Assembly: GCA_903851415.1 (NCBI GenBank)
Contig: CAINOE010000142.1
Coordinates: 1 to 64,000, forward strand
From: an uncultured Rhodopila sp.
Lineage (GTDB): Bacteria > Pseudomonadota > Alphaproteobacteria > Acetobacterales > Acetobacteraceae
Length of the DNA stretch: 64,000 nucleotides
Direction of reading: 5' to 3'
The position numbers were made by a program, and so were the translations under genes. Positions 1 through 9,282 of this stretch are shown here, one piece after another (within the stretch, counting starts at the first letter, position 1; every line of letters starts with the position of its first letter). The notes under the pieces were generated by a model, which was not told the DNA's origin, ran no database searches, and saw only the letters and a program-made list of their open reading frames with translations.

Positions 1-23
1 AAGCAGGGCCATGACGGAGGACG

Positions 24-917
24 CTATCCGCCGCCGCGGCTGATCGCGTGCCAGCGCATCATGCGCAGCCGCCCTTCCTTCACCAGCCGCCAGCGCAGCA
101 GCCACCGCTCCGCCTCCGCGACAAGCTGCGCGGCGTTGGCGCGGTCGGGCCGGGTGCCGCGCAGATCCCTCACCACGGTCCGCCAGCCCTGCACCACCTG
201 CCCGATATGCCGCTCCGAGATGTCCTCGGCGATGCGGACATCCATCCCGACGCGCCCCAGCATGCGGGTCACCGCCACCGGGAGCTGAAGCCCCGCCGGG
301 TCCCGCCGCTCCAGCGCCGCCCATCGCGCCAGGCCGGGGTGGTTCGGATCCAGCTTCTCCTCGGCCACCAGGTCCGTCATCACCAATTGCCCGGACGGCT
401 TGAGCGCCCGCGCCAGCCCATCGAGTATCGGCTCGGCCTGCACGCCAATCAGCGGCTCCAGCGCGACGCAATGATGGTATTTGCGGCTTTCGAAAACCGG
501 CTTGTCCGGTTGCCACGGCGCCATGCTGACCTTGCGCCCCAATTGCGCGCGGGCGATCAGGAGGTGCGCCGCGTCCACCAGCTCCGGCTCGTTCTCCAGC
601 GCGGCGACCCAGGCGCCGAATTCCCGGGTGATCGCGCAGGCTGCCCCGCCGGCGCCGCCGCCGACGAGCAGCAGGCTGTGCGCCGGGGACGGCCCGAGCG
701 TCCGGGTCAGCCGCAGCGCTTCGCCCTCGCCGCCCGGCATGCCGAAGCCCTCGCCCCACAGCGCATCGGCCAGCGCGATCCGCTCGCGCGGCCAGGGGGT
801 GCAGGGGTGGGTGCGCGGGTGAGCCTCGGCCACCCGCGAAACGGGCGCAGCCGCCGCCGGCCCAGCGGGCGCCGCGTGCGATCGTCCGAACCAGCTTGCA
901 AACGCCGACGCCAGCAT
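24..917 (-). CDS. SAM-dependent methyltransferase-like protein
   Basis: This 297-residue protein is probably a class I S-adenosylmethionine methyltransferase. A glycine-rich SAM loop, LLLVGGGAGGAA, lies at about residues 82-93, and an acidic patch (ALENEPEL) follows about 15 residues later, as expected for strand 2 of a Rossmann-like methyltransferase. A later stretch, LKPSGQLVMTDL, resembles the usual motif after strand 4. The N-terminal 40 residues are Ala/Pro-rich and look disordered. The ATG is preceded by GGAGG about 9 nt upstream. The substrate cannot be told from sequence. The gene is divergent from the TRAP operon that follows, so no functional link is implied. Confidence 0.72.
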   Translation of the reverse strand: MLASAFASWFGRSHAAPAGPAAAAPVSRVAEAHPRTHPCTPWPRERIALADALWGEGFGMPGGEGEALRLTRTLGPSPAHSLLLVGGGAGGAACAITREFGAWVAALENEPELVDAAHLLIARAQLGRKVSMAPWQPDKPVFESRKYHHCVALEPLIGVQAEPILDGLARALKPSGQLVMTDLVAEEKLDPNHPGLARWAALERRDPAGLQLPVAVTRMLGRVGMDVRIAEDISERHIGQVVQGWRTVVRDLRGTRPDRANAAQLVAEAERWLLRWRLVKEGRLRMMRWHAISRGGG

Positions 918-1053
918 TTTTCCAGCCTCCGGTCGTGGAGACTAGCGCGGGAACCTTACCAAAACCTTTACGGGACGCCCCGCGGCGGCCCTTGCCACCC
1001 CGGGGGCAGCCGTTATTTTGCCAAGCGGACGAAACGCCCCGGGGAAACCAACA

Positions 1054-2061
1054 ATGATCGCCATGAACCGCCGCACCGTTCTCGCCGGGGCCGCGCTACC
1101 GCTGTTCGCCATCCGCACCCGCCCGGCCCGCGCGGCTGATTTCAGCCTGAAGCTGGCGAACAACTCCCCCGCCACGCATCCGCAGAGCGTGCGCCAGCAG
1201 GAGGCTGCTGACCGGATCAAGGCCGCGACCAACGGCGCGGTGGAGCTCCAGGTGTTCCCGAACAACCAGTTGGGAGGGGATACGGATACACTGTCGCAGT
1301 TGCGCTCCGGCGCGGTCGATTTCTTCACCTTGTCCGGCCTGATCCTGTCCACCCTGGTGCCGCCCGCCTCGATCAACGGCGTCGGCTTCGCCTTCAAGGA
1401 CTACGACACGGTCTGGAAAGCCATGGACGGCCGCCTCGGCGCCTATGTCCGTGGCGAAATCGGCAAGCGCGGCCTGATCGCCATGGAGAAGATGTGGGAC
1501 AACGGGTTCCGCCAGATCACCAGCTCCACCCATCCGATCGCCCAGCCGGCGGACCTGAAGGGCTTCAAGATCCGCGTCCCGGTGTCGCCGCTGTGGACCA
1601 GCATGTTCCAGGCGCTCGGCGCCTCGCCGATCAGCATCAATTTCTCGGAAGTTTATTCGGCGCTTCAGACGAACATCGCCGAAGGACAGGAGAACCCGCT
1701 GACCCTGATCCAGATCTCCAGGCTGTACGAAGTGCAGAAATACGTCTCGCTGACCAGCCATATGTGGGACGGCTTCTGGATGCTGGCGAACAAGGGAAAT
1801 TTCGCCGCGCTGCCGCCGGATGCGCAGGCCATCGTGACCAGGGAGCTGAACCGCTCCGCGCTGGACGAGCGCGCCGACATCGCCAAACTGAATGGCTCAG
1901 TCGCCGACGACCTGAAGTCCAAGGGGCTGGTCTTCGTCGAAGTGGACAAGCCCGCTTTCCGGGACGCCCTGAAATCGGCCGGCTTCTACGCCGACTGGAA
2001 GAAGAAATACGGCAATGAGGCATGGGGCATCCTGGAGTTCGAAGCCGGCGCCCTGTCCTGA
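1054..2061 (+). CDS. dctP: TRAP transporter substrate-binding protein (DctP family)
   Basis: This is the periplasmic solute receptor of a tripartite ATP-independent transporter, probably for a carboxylate-type substrate. The 335-residue protein opens with a twin-arginine-like signal (MNRRTVLAG, a hydrophobic stretch, then RPARAAD), so export and cleavage near residue 27 are likely. DctP-family signatures follow: ANNSPATHP near the N terminus, FPNNQLGGDTD, and the binding-helix region KGFKIRVP with its conserved Arg. The frame is open further upstream from a TTG, but the ATG at 1054 follows a purine-rich GGGGAA and places the signal correctly. Its TGA overlaps the ATG of the permease gene, so the two are translationally coupled. 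Confidence 0.9.
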   Translation: MIAMNRRTVLAGAALPLFAIRTRPARAADFSLKLANNSPATHPQSVRQQEAADRIKAATNGAVELQVFPNNQLGGDTDTLSQLRSGAVDFFTLSGLILSTLVPPASINGVGFAFKDYDTVWKAMDGRLGAYVRGEIGKRGLIAMEKMWDNGFRQITSSTHPIAQPADLKGFKIRVPVSPLWTSMFQALGASPISINFSEVYSALQTNIAEGQENPLTLIQISRLYEVQKYVSLTSHMWDGFWMLANKGNFAALPPDAQAIVTRELNRSALDERADIAKLNGSVADDLKSKGLVFVEVDKPAFRDALKSAGFYADWKKKYGNEAWGILEFEAGALS

Positions 2062-3863
2062 TGGCACGCGCCGAGGCGGTGCTGCGCCTCGTCGCCGAAG
2101 TGCCGGCGGCGCTCCTGGTATTGGCCGAGATCGGCGTGCTGTTTGCCGGCGTGACCGCCCGCTACGTCTTCCACGCGCCGCTGGTGTGGACCGACGAACT
2201 GGCCTCGATCCTGTTCCTCTGGCTGGCAATGCTGGGCAGCGTGATCGCCTTGCAGCGCTCGGAGCATATGCGGCTGACCGCCGTCGTCGCCGGGATGCCG
2301 CCGGCGGGGCGGGCGCGGACGGATGCGCTGGCCTCCGCCGCGGTCGCGGTGTTCCTGGTGATGATCGTGCCGTCGGCCTGGACCTACGCCTCCGACGAGT
2401 GGTTCATCGAGACCCCGGCGCTGGGCATCCATAATACGTTCCGGGCGATGGCGATCCCGGTGGGCGCGGCGCTGATGGCGGTGACCGCGCTGACGCGGCT
2501 GCTGCGGCGGGACGCGCTGTTCGGCGTGGCCGCGGTGCTGGCCCTCGCGGTGGTGCTGCATTTTGCCGGGCCGTTTTTGAAAGCGTTCGGCAACTGGAAC
2601 CTCGTGCTGTTCTTCGTCGTGCTGCTCGGCGCGGCGGTGCTGCTGTCCGTCCCCATCGGCTTTGCCTTCGGGCTGGCGACGCTGGCCTATCTCGCGACGC
2701 TGACCCGCACCCCGCTGACCGTCGTCGTCTCCCGCATGGACGAGGGCATGAGTTCGCTGATCCTGCTGGCGGTGCCGCTGTTCGTCTTCCTCGGCCTGCT
2801 GATCGAGATGACCGGGATGGCGCGGGCGATGGTGGCGTTCCTGTCGGCGTTGCTCGGGCATGTGCGGGGCGGCCTGTCCTATGTGCTGCTGGGCGCGATG
2901 TACCTGGTCTCCGGCATTTCAGGGTCCAAGGCGGCCGACATGGCGGCGGTGGCGCCGGTGCTGTTCCCGGAAATGAAGCGGCGCGGCTTCCATGAGGGCG
3001 AGCTGGTGTCGCTGCTGTCCGCCTCCGGCGCGATGAGCGAGACGATCCCGCCGTCGCTGGTGCTGATCACCATAGGCTCGGTCACCGGGGTTTCCATCGC
3101 GGCGCTGTTCACCGGCGGGCTGATGCCGGCCCTGGTGCTGGCGGCGGGGCTGGCCGCGGTCGCGCGCTGGCGCGGCCGGGGCGAAAACCTGAGCGGCGTG
3201 GTCCGCCCTTCGTGGCCGAGCATCGGCAGGGCCTTCATCGTCGCCGTTCCCGCGCTGATATTGCCATTCGTCATCCGTACTGCGGTGATCCAGGGCGTCG
3301 CCACCGCGACCGAGGTCTCCACCATCGGAATCGTCTACGCCGCGATCGTCGGCATCCTGGTGTATCGCCGGTTCCCGTTGCGCCGGCTGTATCCGATGCT
3401 GGTGGAAACGGCGGCGCTGTCCGGCGCCATCCTGCTGATCATCGGCACCGCGACCGGGATGGCCTGGGCGCTGACGCAGTCCGGATTTTCCCGCCAACTC
3501 GCGGCGGCGATGACCTCGATGCCCGGCGGCGCGGCGGGATTCCTGGCGGTTTCCATCGTGGCGTTCGTCGTGCTCGGCAGCGTGCTTGAGGGCATACCCG
3601 CCATCGTCCTGTTCGGGCCGCTGCTGTTCCCCTCCGCCCGGCTGGTGGGGATCCACGAGGTCCACTATGCGATGGTGGTGATCCTGGCGATGGGCATCGG
3701 CCTGTTCGCGCCACCGTTCGGGGTGGGGTATTACGCGGCCTGCGCCATCGGCAGGGTTGCTCCGGACGCGGCGATGCGGCGGATCTGGCCGTATCTGGCG
3801 GCGGTGCTGGCGGGGCTGGTGATGGTGGCGGCAGTGCCCTGGTTCAGCATCGGCTTTCTATAG
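2061..3863 (+). CDS. dctM: TRAP transporter fused permease (DctQ-DctM)
   Basis: This 600-residue membrane protein fuses the small (DctQ) and large (DctM) TRAP permease subunits. The first 160 or so residues carry four hydrophobic helices and a DctQ motif (VTARYVFHAPLVWTDEL). From about residue 175 the protein is DctM-like, with many membrane helices and the family signatures LLAVPLFVFLGLLIEMTG, SGISGSKAADMAAV and PPSLVLITIGS. It works with the preceding periplasmic receptor in the inner membrane, driving uptake by an ion gradient. The start ATG shares its A with the TGA of dctP, and I prefer it to an earlier in-frame start inside dctP. The substrate is unknown. Confidence 0.92.
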   Translation: MARAEAVLRLVAEVPAALLVLAEIGVLFAGVTARYVFHAPLVWTDELASILFLWLAMLGSVIALQRSEHMRLTAVVAGMPPAGRARTDALASAAVAVFLVMIVPSAWTYASDEWFIETPALGIHNTFRAMAIPVGAALMAVTALTRLLRRDALFGVAAVLALAVVLHFAGPFLKAFGNWNLVLFFVVLLGAAVLLSVPIGFAFGLATLAYLATLTRTPLTVVVSRMDEGMSSLILLAVPLFVFLGLLIEMTGMARAMVAFLSALLGHVRGGLSYVLLGAMYLVSGISGSKAADMAAVAPVLFPEMKRRGFHEGELVSLLSASGAMSETIPPSLVLITIGSVTGVSIAALFTGGLMPALVLAAGLAAVARWRGRGENLSGVVRPSWPSIGRAFIVAVPALILPFVIRTAVIQGVATATEVSTIGIVYAAIVGILVYRRFPLRRLYPMLVETAALSGAILLIIGTATGMAWALTQSGFSRQLAAAMTSMPGGAAGFLAVSIVAFVVLGSVLEGIPAIVLFGPLLFPSARLVGIHEVHYAMVVILAMGIGLFAPPFGVGYYAACAIGRVAPDAAMRRIWPYLAAVLAGLVMVAAVPWFSIGFL

Positions 3864-3880
3864 GGGTTTGCGGTCCGGGT

Positions 3881-4270
3881 TCAGCGAGGCGCGGGCGGAG
3901 CGGATCGCGCGGCCGAGCAGAACACCTGCGACCTGCCCGGCGGAGGGCCGAACCCCGGCCGGGCGATGGCGTCCGCCAGGTCGCGGACCATCTCCCATTC
4001 TTCCGGGGTCAAGGTCACCTTGCGCGGCTCGGCCCCCGGCAGCCCGGGACGCCCGCCGGGGGAGCGCAGGCGGTTGGCGACCTCGGCACGGATGGCATAC
4101 CAGGAGATCGGCGACCCGCCCTGCGCCGGGGCGTCGATGACCTCGGACGCGCCCAGCGCCGCCGCGATATCCGCGGCATCGATGCGCGGTTTCGCCGCAT
4201 CGGCGAGGGCAACAAGCGGCTTGGTGGCATCGGTCAGAACAATCCGGCCGGTCATAAGCTTGTCCGTCAT
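3881..4270 (-). CDS. hypothetical protein
   Basis: This 129-residue protein is not recognised. It opens MTDKLMTGRIVLTDATKPLV and has a central predicted helix, VTLTPEEWEMVRDLADAI. The C terminus is rich in Pro, Arg and Ala and looks disordered. There are no cysteines in obvious pairs, no membrane segment and no signal peptide. The region just upstream has no strong ribosome binding site, so the start could be the second Met (residue 6). It converges on the TRAP permease gene, with 17 bp between the two stop ends. Confidence 0.5.
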   Translation of the reverse strand: MTDKLMTGRIVLTDATKPLVALADAAKPRIDAADIAAALGASEVIDAPAQGGSPISWYAIRAEVANRLRSPGGRPGLPGAEPRKVTLTPEEWEMVRDLADAIARPGFGPPPGRSQVFCSAARSAPPAPR

Positions 4271-4393
4271 ACGCAGTCGAAATGCCTGATCTTGTACAGC
4301 CGATCGGCGAACTCGAGGACGACTTCGCCTTGCCCGGTCTCCCGGCCGAGCCGATTGCGTCCTTAGTTAGATACTGAGCGACCGCCGGCGCGG

Positions 4394-4603
4394 TCAGGGA
4401 CGTTCGCGGCTGACCAGATGCCCGATTTGATCGGTCAGCGAATCGCACAGATAATCGATCGCCTGCCCGGTCTTTTGCCGCGCCATGACCTGCGGGCAAA
4501 GCTTGTCGAGCGCGGAAAGATCGCCGAAGATGACCTTCACCGGCACCGAGTTATCGAGCTGGAACGAGACGGTTGCCCCGCACTGCGTACACGTTACTTC
4601 CAT
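4394..4603 (-). CDS. small CxxC protein, hypothetical
   Basis: This 69-residue protein begins MEVTCTQCGATVSFQLD. The CTQC pair at residues 5-8 suggests half of a zinc ribbon, with a later Cys at about position 34 and another at about 51. The frame is open further upstream, but the ATG at 4603 has AAGGA about 9 nt before it, and the MEVTCTQCG opening is typical of small zinc-ribbon proteins. No family is recognised. A second hypothetical gene lies downstream on the same strand. Confidence 0.5.
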   Translation of the reverse strand: MEVTCTQCGATVSFQLDNSVPVKVIFGDLSALDKLCPQVMARQKTGQAIDYLCDSLTDQIGHLVSRERP

Positions 4604-4732
4604 CAAATAGATTCCTTGCGCGTCATGCCAGACACTTGTCCGGAATGCGCGAGTGTCGCCCGGACAACGGATGCGCACAAGACCACGTGAGCGGAACGCC
4701 GGCCGAGGCAATCCGGCGCCTCGGCGAAACGC

Positions 4733-5449
4733 TTACGGCGCTGCGTCCGGCCCCTCGATCACCGTCCCGGTATACGGCTCGATATAGACCAGGTGATCGT
4801 GGACCTCCTTCACGCCCGGCGTGTTCTCCACCACGACGCGGATCGCATGGCGCTCCGGCTCGTTGGTGATGGTGCCCCAGATATCGGCAATCCCCTTGGC
4901 AACCGTCACGTTCAGGGTGGTTGTCGGCGCCCAGGATTGCTTCTCCAGCGTATCCAGGATCGCGGTGCGGATCGCCGTGTCATCGTTGCGCACCGGCTCC
5001 GCCCCGCGCACCCGGCCGAGCAGCGCCCTCAGCAAATCGGCCCGGCTGACCACGCCGATGACGCGGTTGTCCCTGGTCACCGGCACCCGCTTGATGCGCA
5101 GCTTCTCCATCGTCGCCACCACCGTCTCCAGCGGCGCGTCGTCGGCGACGCTGATCACGTCCCGCGTCATCACGTCGCGCACATGCCGCCCGTGCGCGCG
5201 GGTGAAATCGGCCGCCTGCCGCGCCGGAGACACCAGCAGCTTCAGCCACCACGGCCGCCCCCGCTCGGTGCCGAGTTCGTCGCGCCGCAGCAGGTCGCCC
5301 TCGGTCACGACGCCGGCCAGGTCGCCGGCGGCATCGACCACGAACAGGCCGGAGATGCGGTGCGACAGCATCATGTTGACAGCGTCCACGATGGTCGCCT
5401 CCGGCGCGATCGAGATCACGTTCCGGGTCATCACATCGGCGACGATCAT
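4733..5449 (-). CDS. CBS-pair and BON domain protein
   Basis: This 238-residue cytosolic protein has two CBS motifs followed by a BON domain. CBS1 is at about residues 5-60 (VADVMTRNVISIAPEATI, then GVVTEGDLL). CBS2 is at about 88-145 (VRDVMTRDVISV, then GVVSRADLL). The C-terminal 75 residues (TLNVTVAKGIADIWGTITNE) form a BON fold. CBS pairs usually bind adenine nucleotides, and this CBS-CBS-BON arrangement is common in alphaproteobacteria, where it is thought to sense energy or stress state. Its partner here is unknown. Confidence 0.88.
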   Translation of the reverse strand: MIVADVMTRNVISIAPEATIVDAVNMMLSHRISGLFVVDAAGDLAGVVTEGDLLRRDELGTERGRPWWLKLLVSPARQAADFTRAHGRHVRDVMTRDVISVADDAPLETVVATMEKLRIKRVPVTRDNRVIGVVSRADLLRALLGRVRGAEPVRNDDTAIRTAILDTLEKQSWAPTTTLNVTVAKGIADIWGTITNEPERHAIRVVVENTPGVKEVHDHLVYIEPYTGTVIEGPDAAP

Positions 5450-5625
5450 CGCACCCCCTATCGCGCGCCGCCTGATCGGCGCCGGCCAAGCCTACGCCCA
5501 ATCGTTGCGGCGGTCAGCCCCGTCCCCCGGACACCCCGTCCCCTTGGGCCCGTCCCCCGGGCCCGGCCCTATGACAGAACGCGCCGCGTGACCTAGACTG
5601 CTTCACGCATGAATGGGGACAGAGC

Positions 5626-6465
5626 ATGGGTCCGCTTGTAACGACGGAATGGCTGGCCGGGGCGCTGGGCACGCCCGGCCTGATTGTGTTCGACGCGACG
5701 AAGTATCTTCCCAACGAGCCGAAGGACGGCAAGGCCGAGTATTTGCGCGCCCACATCCCGGGCGCGCGTTTCTTCGACATCGACCTGGTGGCCGATACGG
5801 ACACCGACCTGCCGCATATGGTCCCCACGCCGGGCCGTTTCGCCAAACTCATGAGCGAACTGGGCGTCAGCAACGATTCGCGCGTGGTATTTTACGACCA
5901 GAAGGGTCTGGCCTCGGCGGCGCGCGGCTGGTGGCTGATGAGTCTGTTCGGCCACGACGAGGCCGCGGTGCTGGATGGCGGCCTGCCGAAATGGACCGCC
6001 GAACGCCGCCCCATCGGCGACGGGCAGGGCGCCGCGCCGCCGCCCGGGTCGTTCGTGCCCGATTTCCGGGCGCGCCAGTTGCGCGGCATCGGCGACATCC
6101 TGCGCAATGTGCTCAGCCGGCAGGAGCTGGTGCTGGACGCCCGCGCCGCCGGCCGCTTCACCGGCGCGGTGCCGGAGCCGCGGGCGGGAATGCGCAGCGG
6201 CCACATCCCGGGGTCCGCCAATGTGCCCTACACCGATCTGCTGCACGCCGACGGCACCTTCCGCGCCGCCGGCGAAGTGCGGGCGCGGCTGGAGGCCGCG
6301 GGGGTGGACGGCAAAAAGCCGGTTGTCACAAGCTGCGGCTCCGGCGTATCGGCGTGCATCCTGACCCTGGGACTGCGCCTCGCCGGCTTTCCGGAGGGGG
6401 CGGTGTATGACGGGTCCTGGTCGGAATGGGGCGGGCGCGCCGAGACGCCGGTTGAGGTGGGCTGA
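5626..6465 (+). CDS. sseA: 3-mercaptopyruvate / thiosulfate sulfurtransferase
   Basis: This 279-residue protein has two tandem rhodanese domains. The N-terminal one is non-catalytic (AHIPGARFFDID, DGGLPKW). The C-terminal one carries the catalytic loop CGSGVSACI with Cys237. The CGSG[VS] loop fits mercaptopyruvate sulfurtransferase better than classical thiosulfate rhodanese (CRKG). The second-domain signature GHIPGSANVPY is intact. The stop lies 2 bp before the ATG of metC, so the pair form an operon that links sulfur transfer to cysteine and methionine metabolism. Confidence 0.9.
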   Translation: MGPLVTTEWLAGALGTPGLIVFDATKYLPNEPKDGKAEYLRAHIPGARFFDIDLVADTDTDLPHMVPTPGRFAKLMSELGVSNDSRVVFYDQKGLASAARGWWLMSLFGHDEAAVLDGGLPKWTAERRPIGDGQGAAPPPGSFVPDFRARQLRGIGDILRNVLSRQELVLDARAAGRFTGAVPEPRAGMRSGHIPGSANVPYTDLLHADGTFRAAGEVRARLEAAGVDGKKPVVTSCGSGVSACILTLGLRLAGFPEGAVYDGSWSEWGGRAETPVEVG

Positions 6466-6467
6466 GA

Positions 6468-7664
6468 ATGACTGAGGATAAACGGAAGCGCGGCTTCCGC
6501 ACGACGCTGTCCCATATCGGGCGGATCACCAAGAACGAGCACGGCTTCGTCAACCCGCCGCTGCTGCGCGGCTCCACCGTGCTGGTGCCGACGGTGGCCG
6601 AGCGCAAGGCGATGGGCGCGCGGCGCGGCGAACAGGTGCTGACCTACGGCACCGGCGGGTCCTCCACGCACTGGGCGCTGGAGGATGCGATGGCGGCTAT
6701 CGAGGGCGGCACGCGCTGCTATATCGTCTCGACCGGGTTGGCTGCGATCACCACGCCGCTGCTGGCCTGGCTGGGATCGGGCGACCATCTGCTGATGCCG
6801 GACCATGTCTACGGGCCGGCGCGGTCGTTCGCGTCGGGGCTGCTGCGGCAATACGGGGTGGAGACGACGTATTATCCGCCGGAGGTCGATGAGGCGGGGA
6901 TGGCGGCGCTGCTGCGGCCGAACACCAGGGTGGTGTTCACGGAAAGCCCCGGCAGCCACACGTTCGAGGTGCAGGACGTGCCGGCGATCGCCCGCGCCGC
7001 GCATGCCGGCGGGGCCAAGGTGATGATGGACAACACCTGGGGCATCCATCATTTCCAGCCGTTCACGCATGGGGTGGACATCTCGATCCAGGCGGCGACC
7101 AAGTATCCGGCGGGCCATTCCGACGTGCTGATCGGCGCGATCACGGTGAACAACCAGGCCGACTGGATGGTGCTGCACAATGCCGGCCGCGCGCTGGGGC
7201 AGTATGCAAGTCCGGACGATTGCTGGCTGACGTTGCGGGGGATACGCACGCTGGCGGTGCGGCTGCAGGCTCAGATGGAGTCGGCGCTGCAGGTGGCGCA
7301 CTGGTTGCGGCAGCAGCCGGAGGTGGCGCAGGTGCTGCATCCGGCCTTGCCGGGCGCTCCGGGGCACGCGCTGTGGCGGCGCGATTTCACCGGGGCGTGC
7401 AGCTTGTTCGGGGTGGAGTTCAAGCCGCATTTTTCCGCCGCCGCAACGCACCGGTTCGTCGAGTCGCTGGCGCTGTTCGGGATTGGCGCGTCTTGGGGCG
7501 GGTATGAGAGTCTTGCAATTCCGACCACAGGGTTCATTACCCGCACGGCGGGGACCGGACAGTTCGCCGGTCCGGTGGTGCGGATCCATATCGGGCTGGA
7601 GGACGTGGATGATTTGATCGCCGATTTGCGGCAGGGGATCGAGCAGATGCGGGCGTTCGAGTAG
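6468..7664 (+). CDS. metC: cystathionine beta-lyase (PLP-dependent)
   Basis: This 398-residue enzyme belongs to the Cys/Met metabolism PLP family and would split cystathionine into homocysteine, pyruvate and ammonia. The PLP lysine is K212 in SIQAATKYPAGHSD. The Asp that contacts the pyridine nitrogen is D188 (MMDNTWG). The phosphate-binding region (YGTGGSSTHWALEDA) and the Arg near the C terminus (SLAIP plus downstream VRIHIGLED) are present. HWALEDAMAAIEGG and the length fit MetC rather than MetB or MetZ. It follows sseA with a 2-bp gap. Confidence 0.9.
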   Translation: MTEDKRKRGFRTTLSHIGRITKNEHGFVNPPLLRGSTVLVPTVAERKAMGARRGEQVLTYGTGGSSTHWALEDAMAAIEGGTRCYIVSTGLAAITTPLLAWLGSGDHLLMPDHVYGPARSFASGLLRQYGVETTYYPPEVDEAGMAALLRPNTRVVFTESPGSHTFEVQDVPAIARAAHAGGAKVMMDNTWGIHHFQPFTHGVDISIQAATKYPAGHSDVLIGAITVNNQADWMVLHNAGRALGQYASPDDCWLTLRGIRTLAVRLQAQMESALQVAHWLRQQPEVAQVLHPALPGAPGHALWRRDFTGACSLFGVEFKPHFSAAATHRFVESLALFGIGASWGGYESLAIPTTGFITRTAGTGQFAGPVVRIHIGLEDVDDLIADLRQGIEQMRAFE

Positions 7665-8054
7665 GGGCGGCTTGGTAATGGCAGCGGGGACAAAGACCGA
7701 TTACGCGGTCGTTCGAGATGAATCCGGCTGGCCCGGCCGGTCGATCATGCGCAGTTTCGTAAAACAGCCATATCGAAGGCGAGCGTCAGAATTGCCCGCT
7801 TGGGGTGGAAAGCGGACGCAGGACACCGGCGCGCTCAATGGCCGCTTGGCGCCCTGGTTGGTCGCATCAGCGGATGGTCCGACGTCTTCAGAGCGGACAA
7901 ATTACCGCATGCATCGGTTGGTCGGTCTCGTAACGGCGATGCCTTGCAGCCGCTTCAACCCAAGCATCGGCAGAACGCACCCCGCCTGCTGTCGACCAAC
8001 ATACTATACTGTGGTCTCCCCTATCGATGATCCCTTGCCGGGCTGGTTTATCTG
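7665..8054. other. 390-bp intergenic stretch, no gene supported
   Basis: This lies between the ends of metC and the DUF4431-trypsin gene. Open frames occur on the plus strand (for example 7800-8030), but their Arg/His-rich translations match no known family and one runs antisense through the protease gene. The region from about 7765 to 7835 has no clear terminator or promoter. It looks like decayed sequence at the edge of an accessory patch. Confidence 0.4.
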
Positions 8055-9095
8055 TCAAGACGCAGTGCAGTCACTCCAGCCCTCAACCTCCACGCAAAAG
8101 TGTAGTGCAGCCTCAGCCAATATTGTCGGCTGGAGCTTTGTTTCGCATAATTCGTTACCAGCCAACCTGACACCAAATTTACAACAAAAAGATTCGAAAT
8201 GCCAACCTTGGACGCAAAAATTCAGAGTTTGGGCGGGTTCAAGGCTCGAAACCGCAACACCGATCAGGTTTCCATATTCGTCGAATACCGGTCCCCCGCT
8301 ATTTCCAGGCTGGATAGCGGCAGAAATTTGAAATTGATGCCGCTCGATCCCGACCTCGGAACTTATTCGTCCCTCGGTCATATTAAGTGAATGCGGTAAA
8401 TCGGCTCGCAGAGGAAAGCCGAATGCGTAAACACGCTCGCCTAGTCTAGGGGGCATCCAACTACGTGTTGGGCGGACCTTTTTCTCTCGAATTCGAATTA
8501 CATCCGCAATCGGGCCACGTGGCTCAATTTTTAATATTGCCAAGTCCACGCTTGGATCGATAGCGACTACAGACGCGCGCTGCCGATAAAGGCCGCGCGT
8601 CACGGAGACATAGTCTACATCTTCTATGATGTGCGCCGCTGTCCCGATCAGGCCACCATCGCCTAACAGAAACCCCGAACCTGACGAAACTAGGTATTTA
8701 TCGGGAAAGGCGTTCCTGTCGTCGATTACGGTTGGGACGTCCTCGACGGACATCAGGACGCCTGTATGATGATGCCCGGTGTGCGCATGCCAGAGGCGCC
8801 CCTTTAGCTTGACGCCGTGTCCTCGAAGCTGGGGAAGAGCATCGACATCCCGAGTCGCGATCTGGACTCGGTCGATATAGTCCTCTGCTATGCTTTCGTA
8901 ATTCCCGTCATACCTCTGCCCGTCACCCTCAACACAGATTGGTTCATCAAGCGCCAAAATGATGGCGTGCTCGATTGCATCAGTACTAGGTGATGCACCG
9001 TAGTTGGGCCTTCCGAAAAAAAAGTCGGTGTAAACCTGACCGTAAAGGGTCACGGTTGGATCATTGTATCGCATTCTCGTTGGTTGCGGGGCCAT
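8055..9095 (-). CDS. DUF4431 - trypsin-like serine protease fusion
   Basis: This 346-residue protein joins two domains. Residues about 12-120 resemble DUF4431 (VTLYGQV, DEPICVEG, GVKLKGRLWHAHTGHH). Residues about 133-290 form a trypsin-like protease of the HtrA/S1C kind, with H155 (GTAAHII), D184 (PSVDLAILKI) and S266 (IQPGNSGGPV). The triad is complete. No signal peptide is visible at the predicted start, although DUF4431 proteins are often exported, so the true 5' end may be lost or elsewhere. There is no good ribosome site at either possible Met. After LNF the C terminus becomes Cys-rich and unlike the family; a one-base shift in a T-run near 8219 would restore a more ordinary NFASKVG-type reading. 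Function is unknown. Confidence 0.72.
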   Translation of the reverse strand: MAPQPTRMRYNDPTVTLYGQVYTDFFFGRPNYGASPSTDAIEHAIILALDEPICVEGDGQRYDGNYESIAEDYIDRVQIATRDVDALPQLRGHGVKLKGRLWHAHTGHHHTGVLMSVEDVPTVIDDRNAFPDKYLVSSGSGFLLGDGGLIGTAAHIIEDVDYVSVTRGLYRQRASVVAIDPSVDLAILKIEPRGPIADVIRIREKKVRPTRSWMPPRLGERVYAFGFPLRADLPHSLNMTEGRISSEVGIERHQFQISAAIQPGNSGGPVFDEYGNLIGVAVSSLEPAQTLNFCVQGWHFESFCCKFGVRLAGNELCETKLQPTILAEAALHFCVEVEGWSDCTAS

Positions 9096-9282
9096 AGGAG
9101 CTAGTTTATGAATCTTTCATGGATCTTGCAAGTTATTCAAGCTGGTGACGCCGTTAGCATCGCACGCCCGGTCCGCCGCTGTAATTGCCGAAACCTTCCA
9201 GTCCGCTTCCGGCCGTTTGCTGTCAACCTGCCTCGATGTTCGATTAGCACCAACGCCGTTCCCACCACGTCGCGATGCCTGC

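Noticed and set aside
4282..4377. 31-codon plus-strand frame (MPDLVQPIGELEDDF onward)
   Set aside because: No ribosome binding site or family; too short to support alone.
5518..5575. C/G-rich direct repeat (CCCGTCCCCCGG twice) upstream of sseA
   Set aside because: Short and explained by local base composition.
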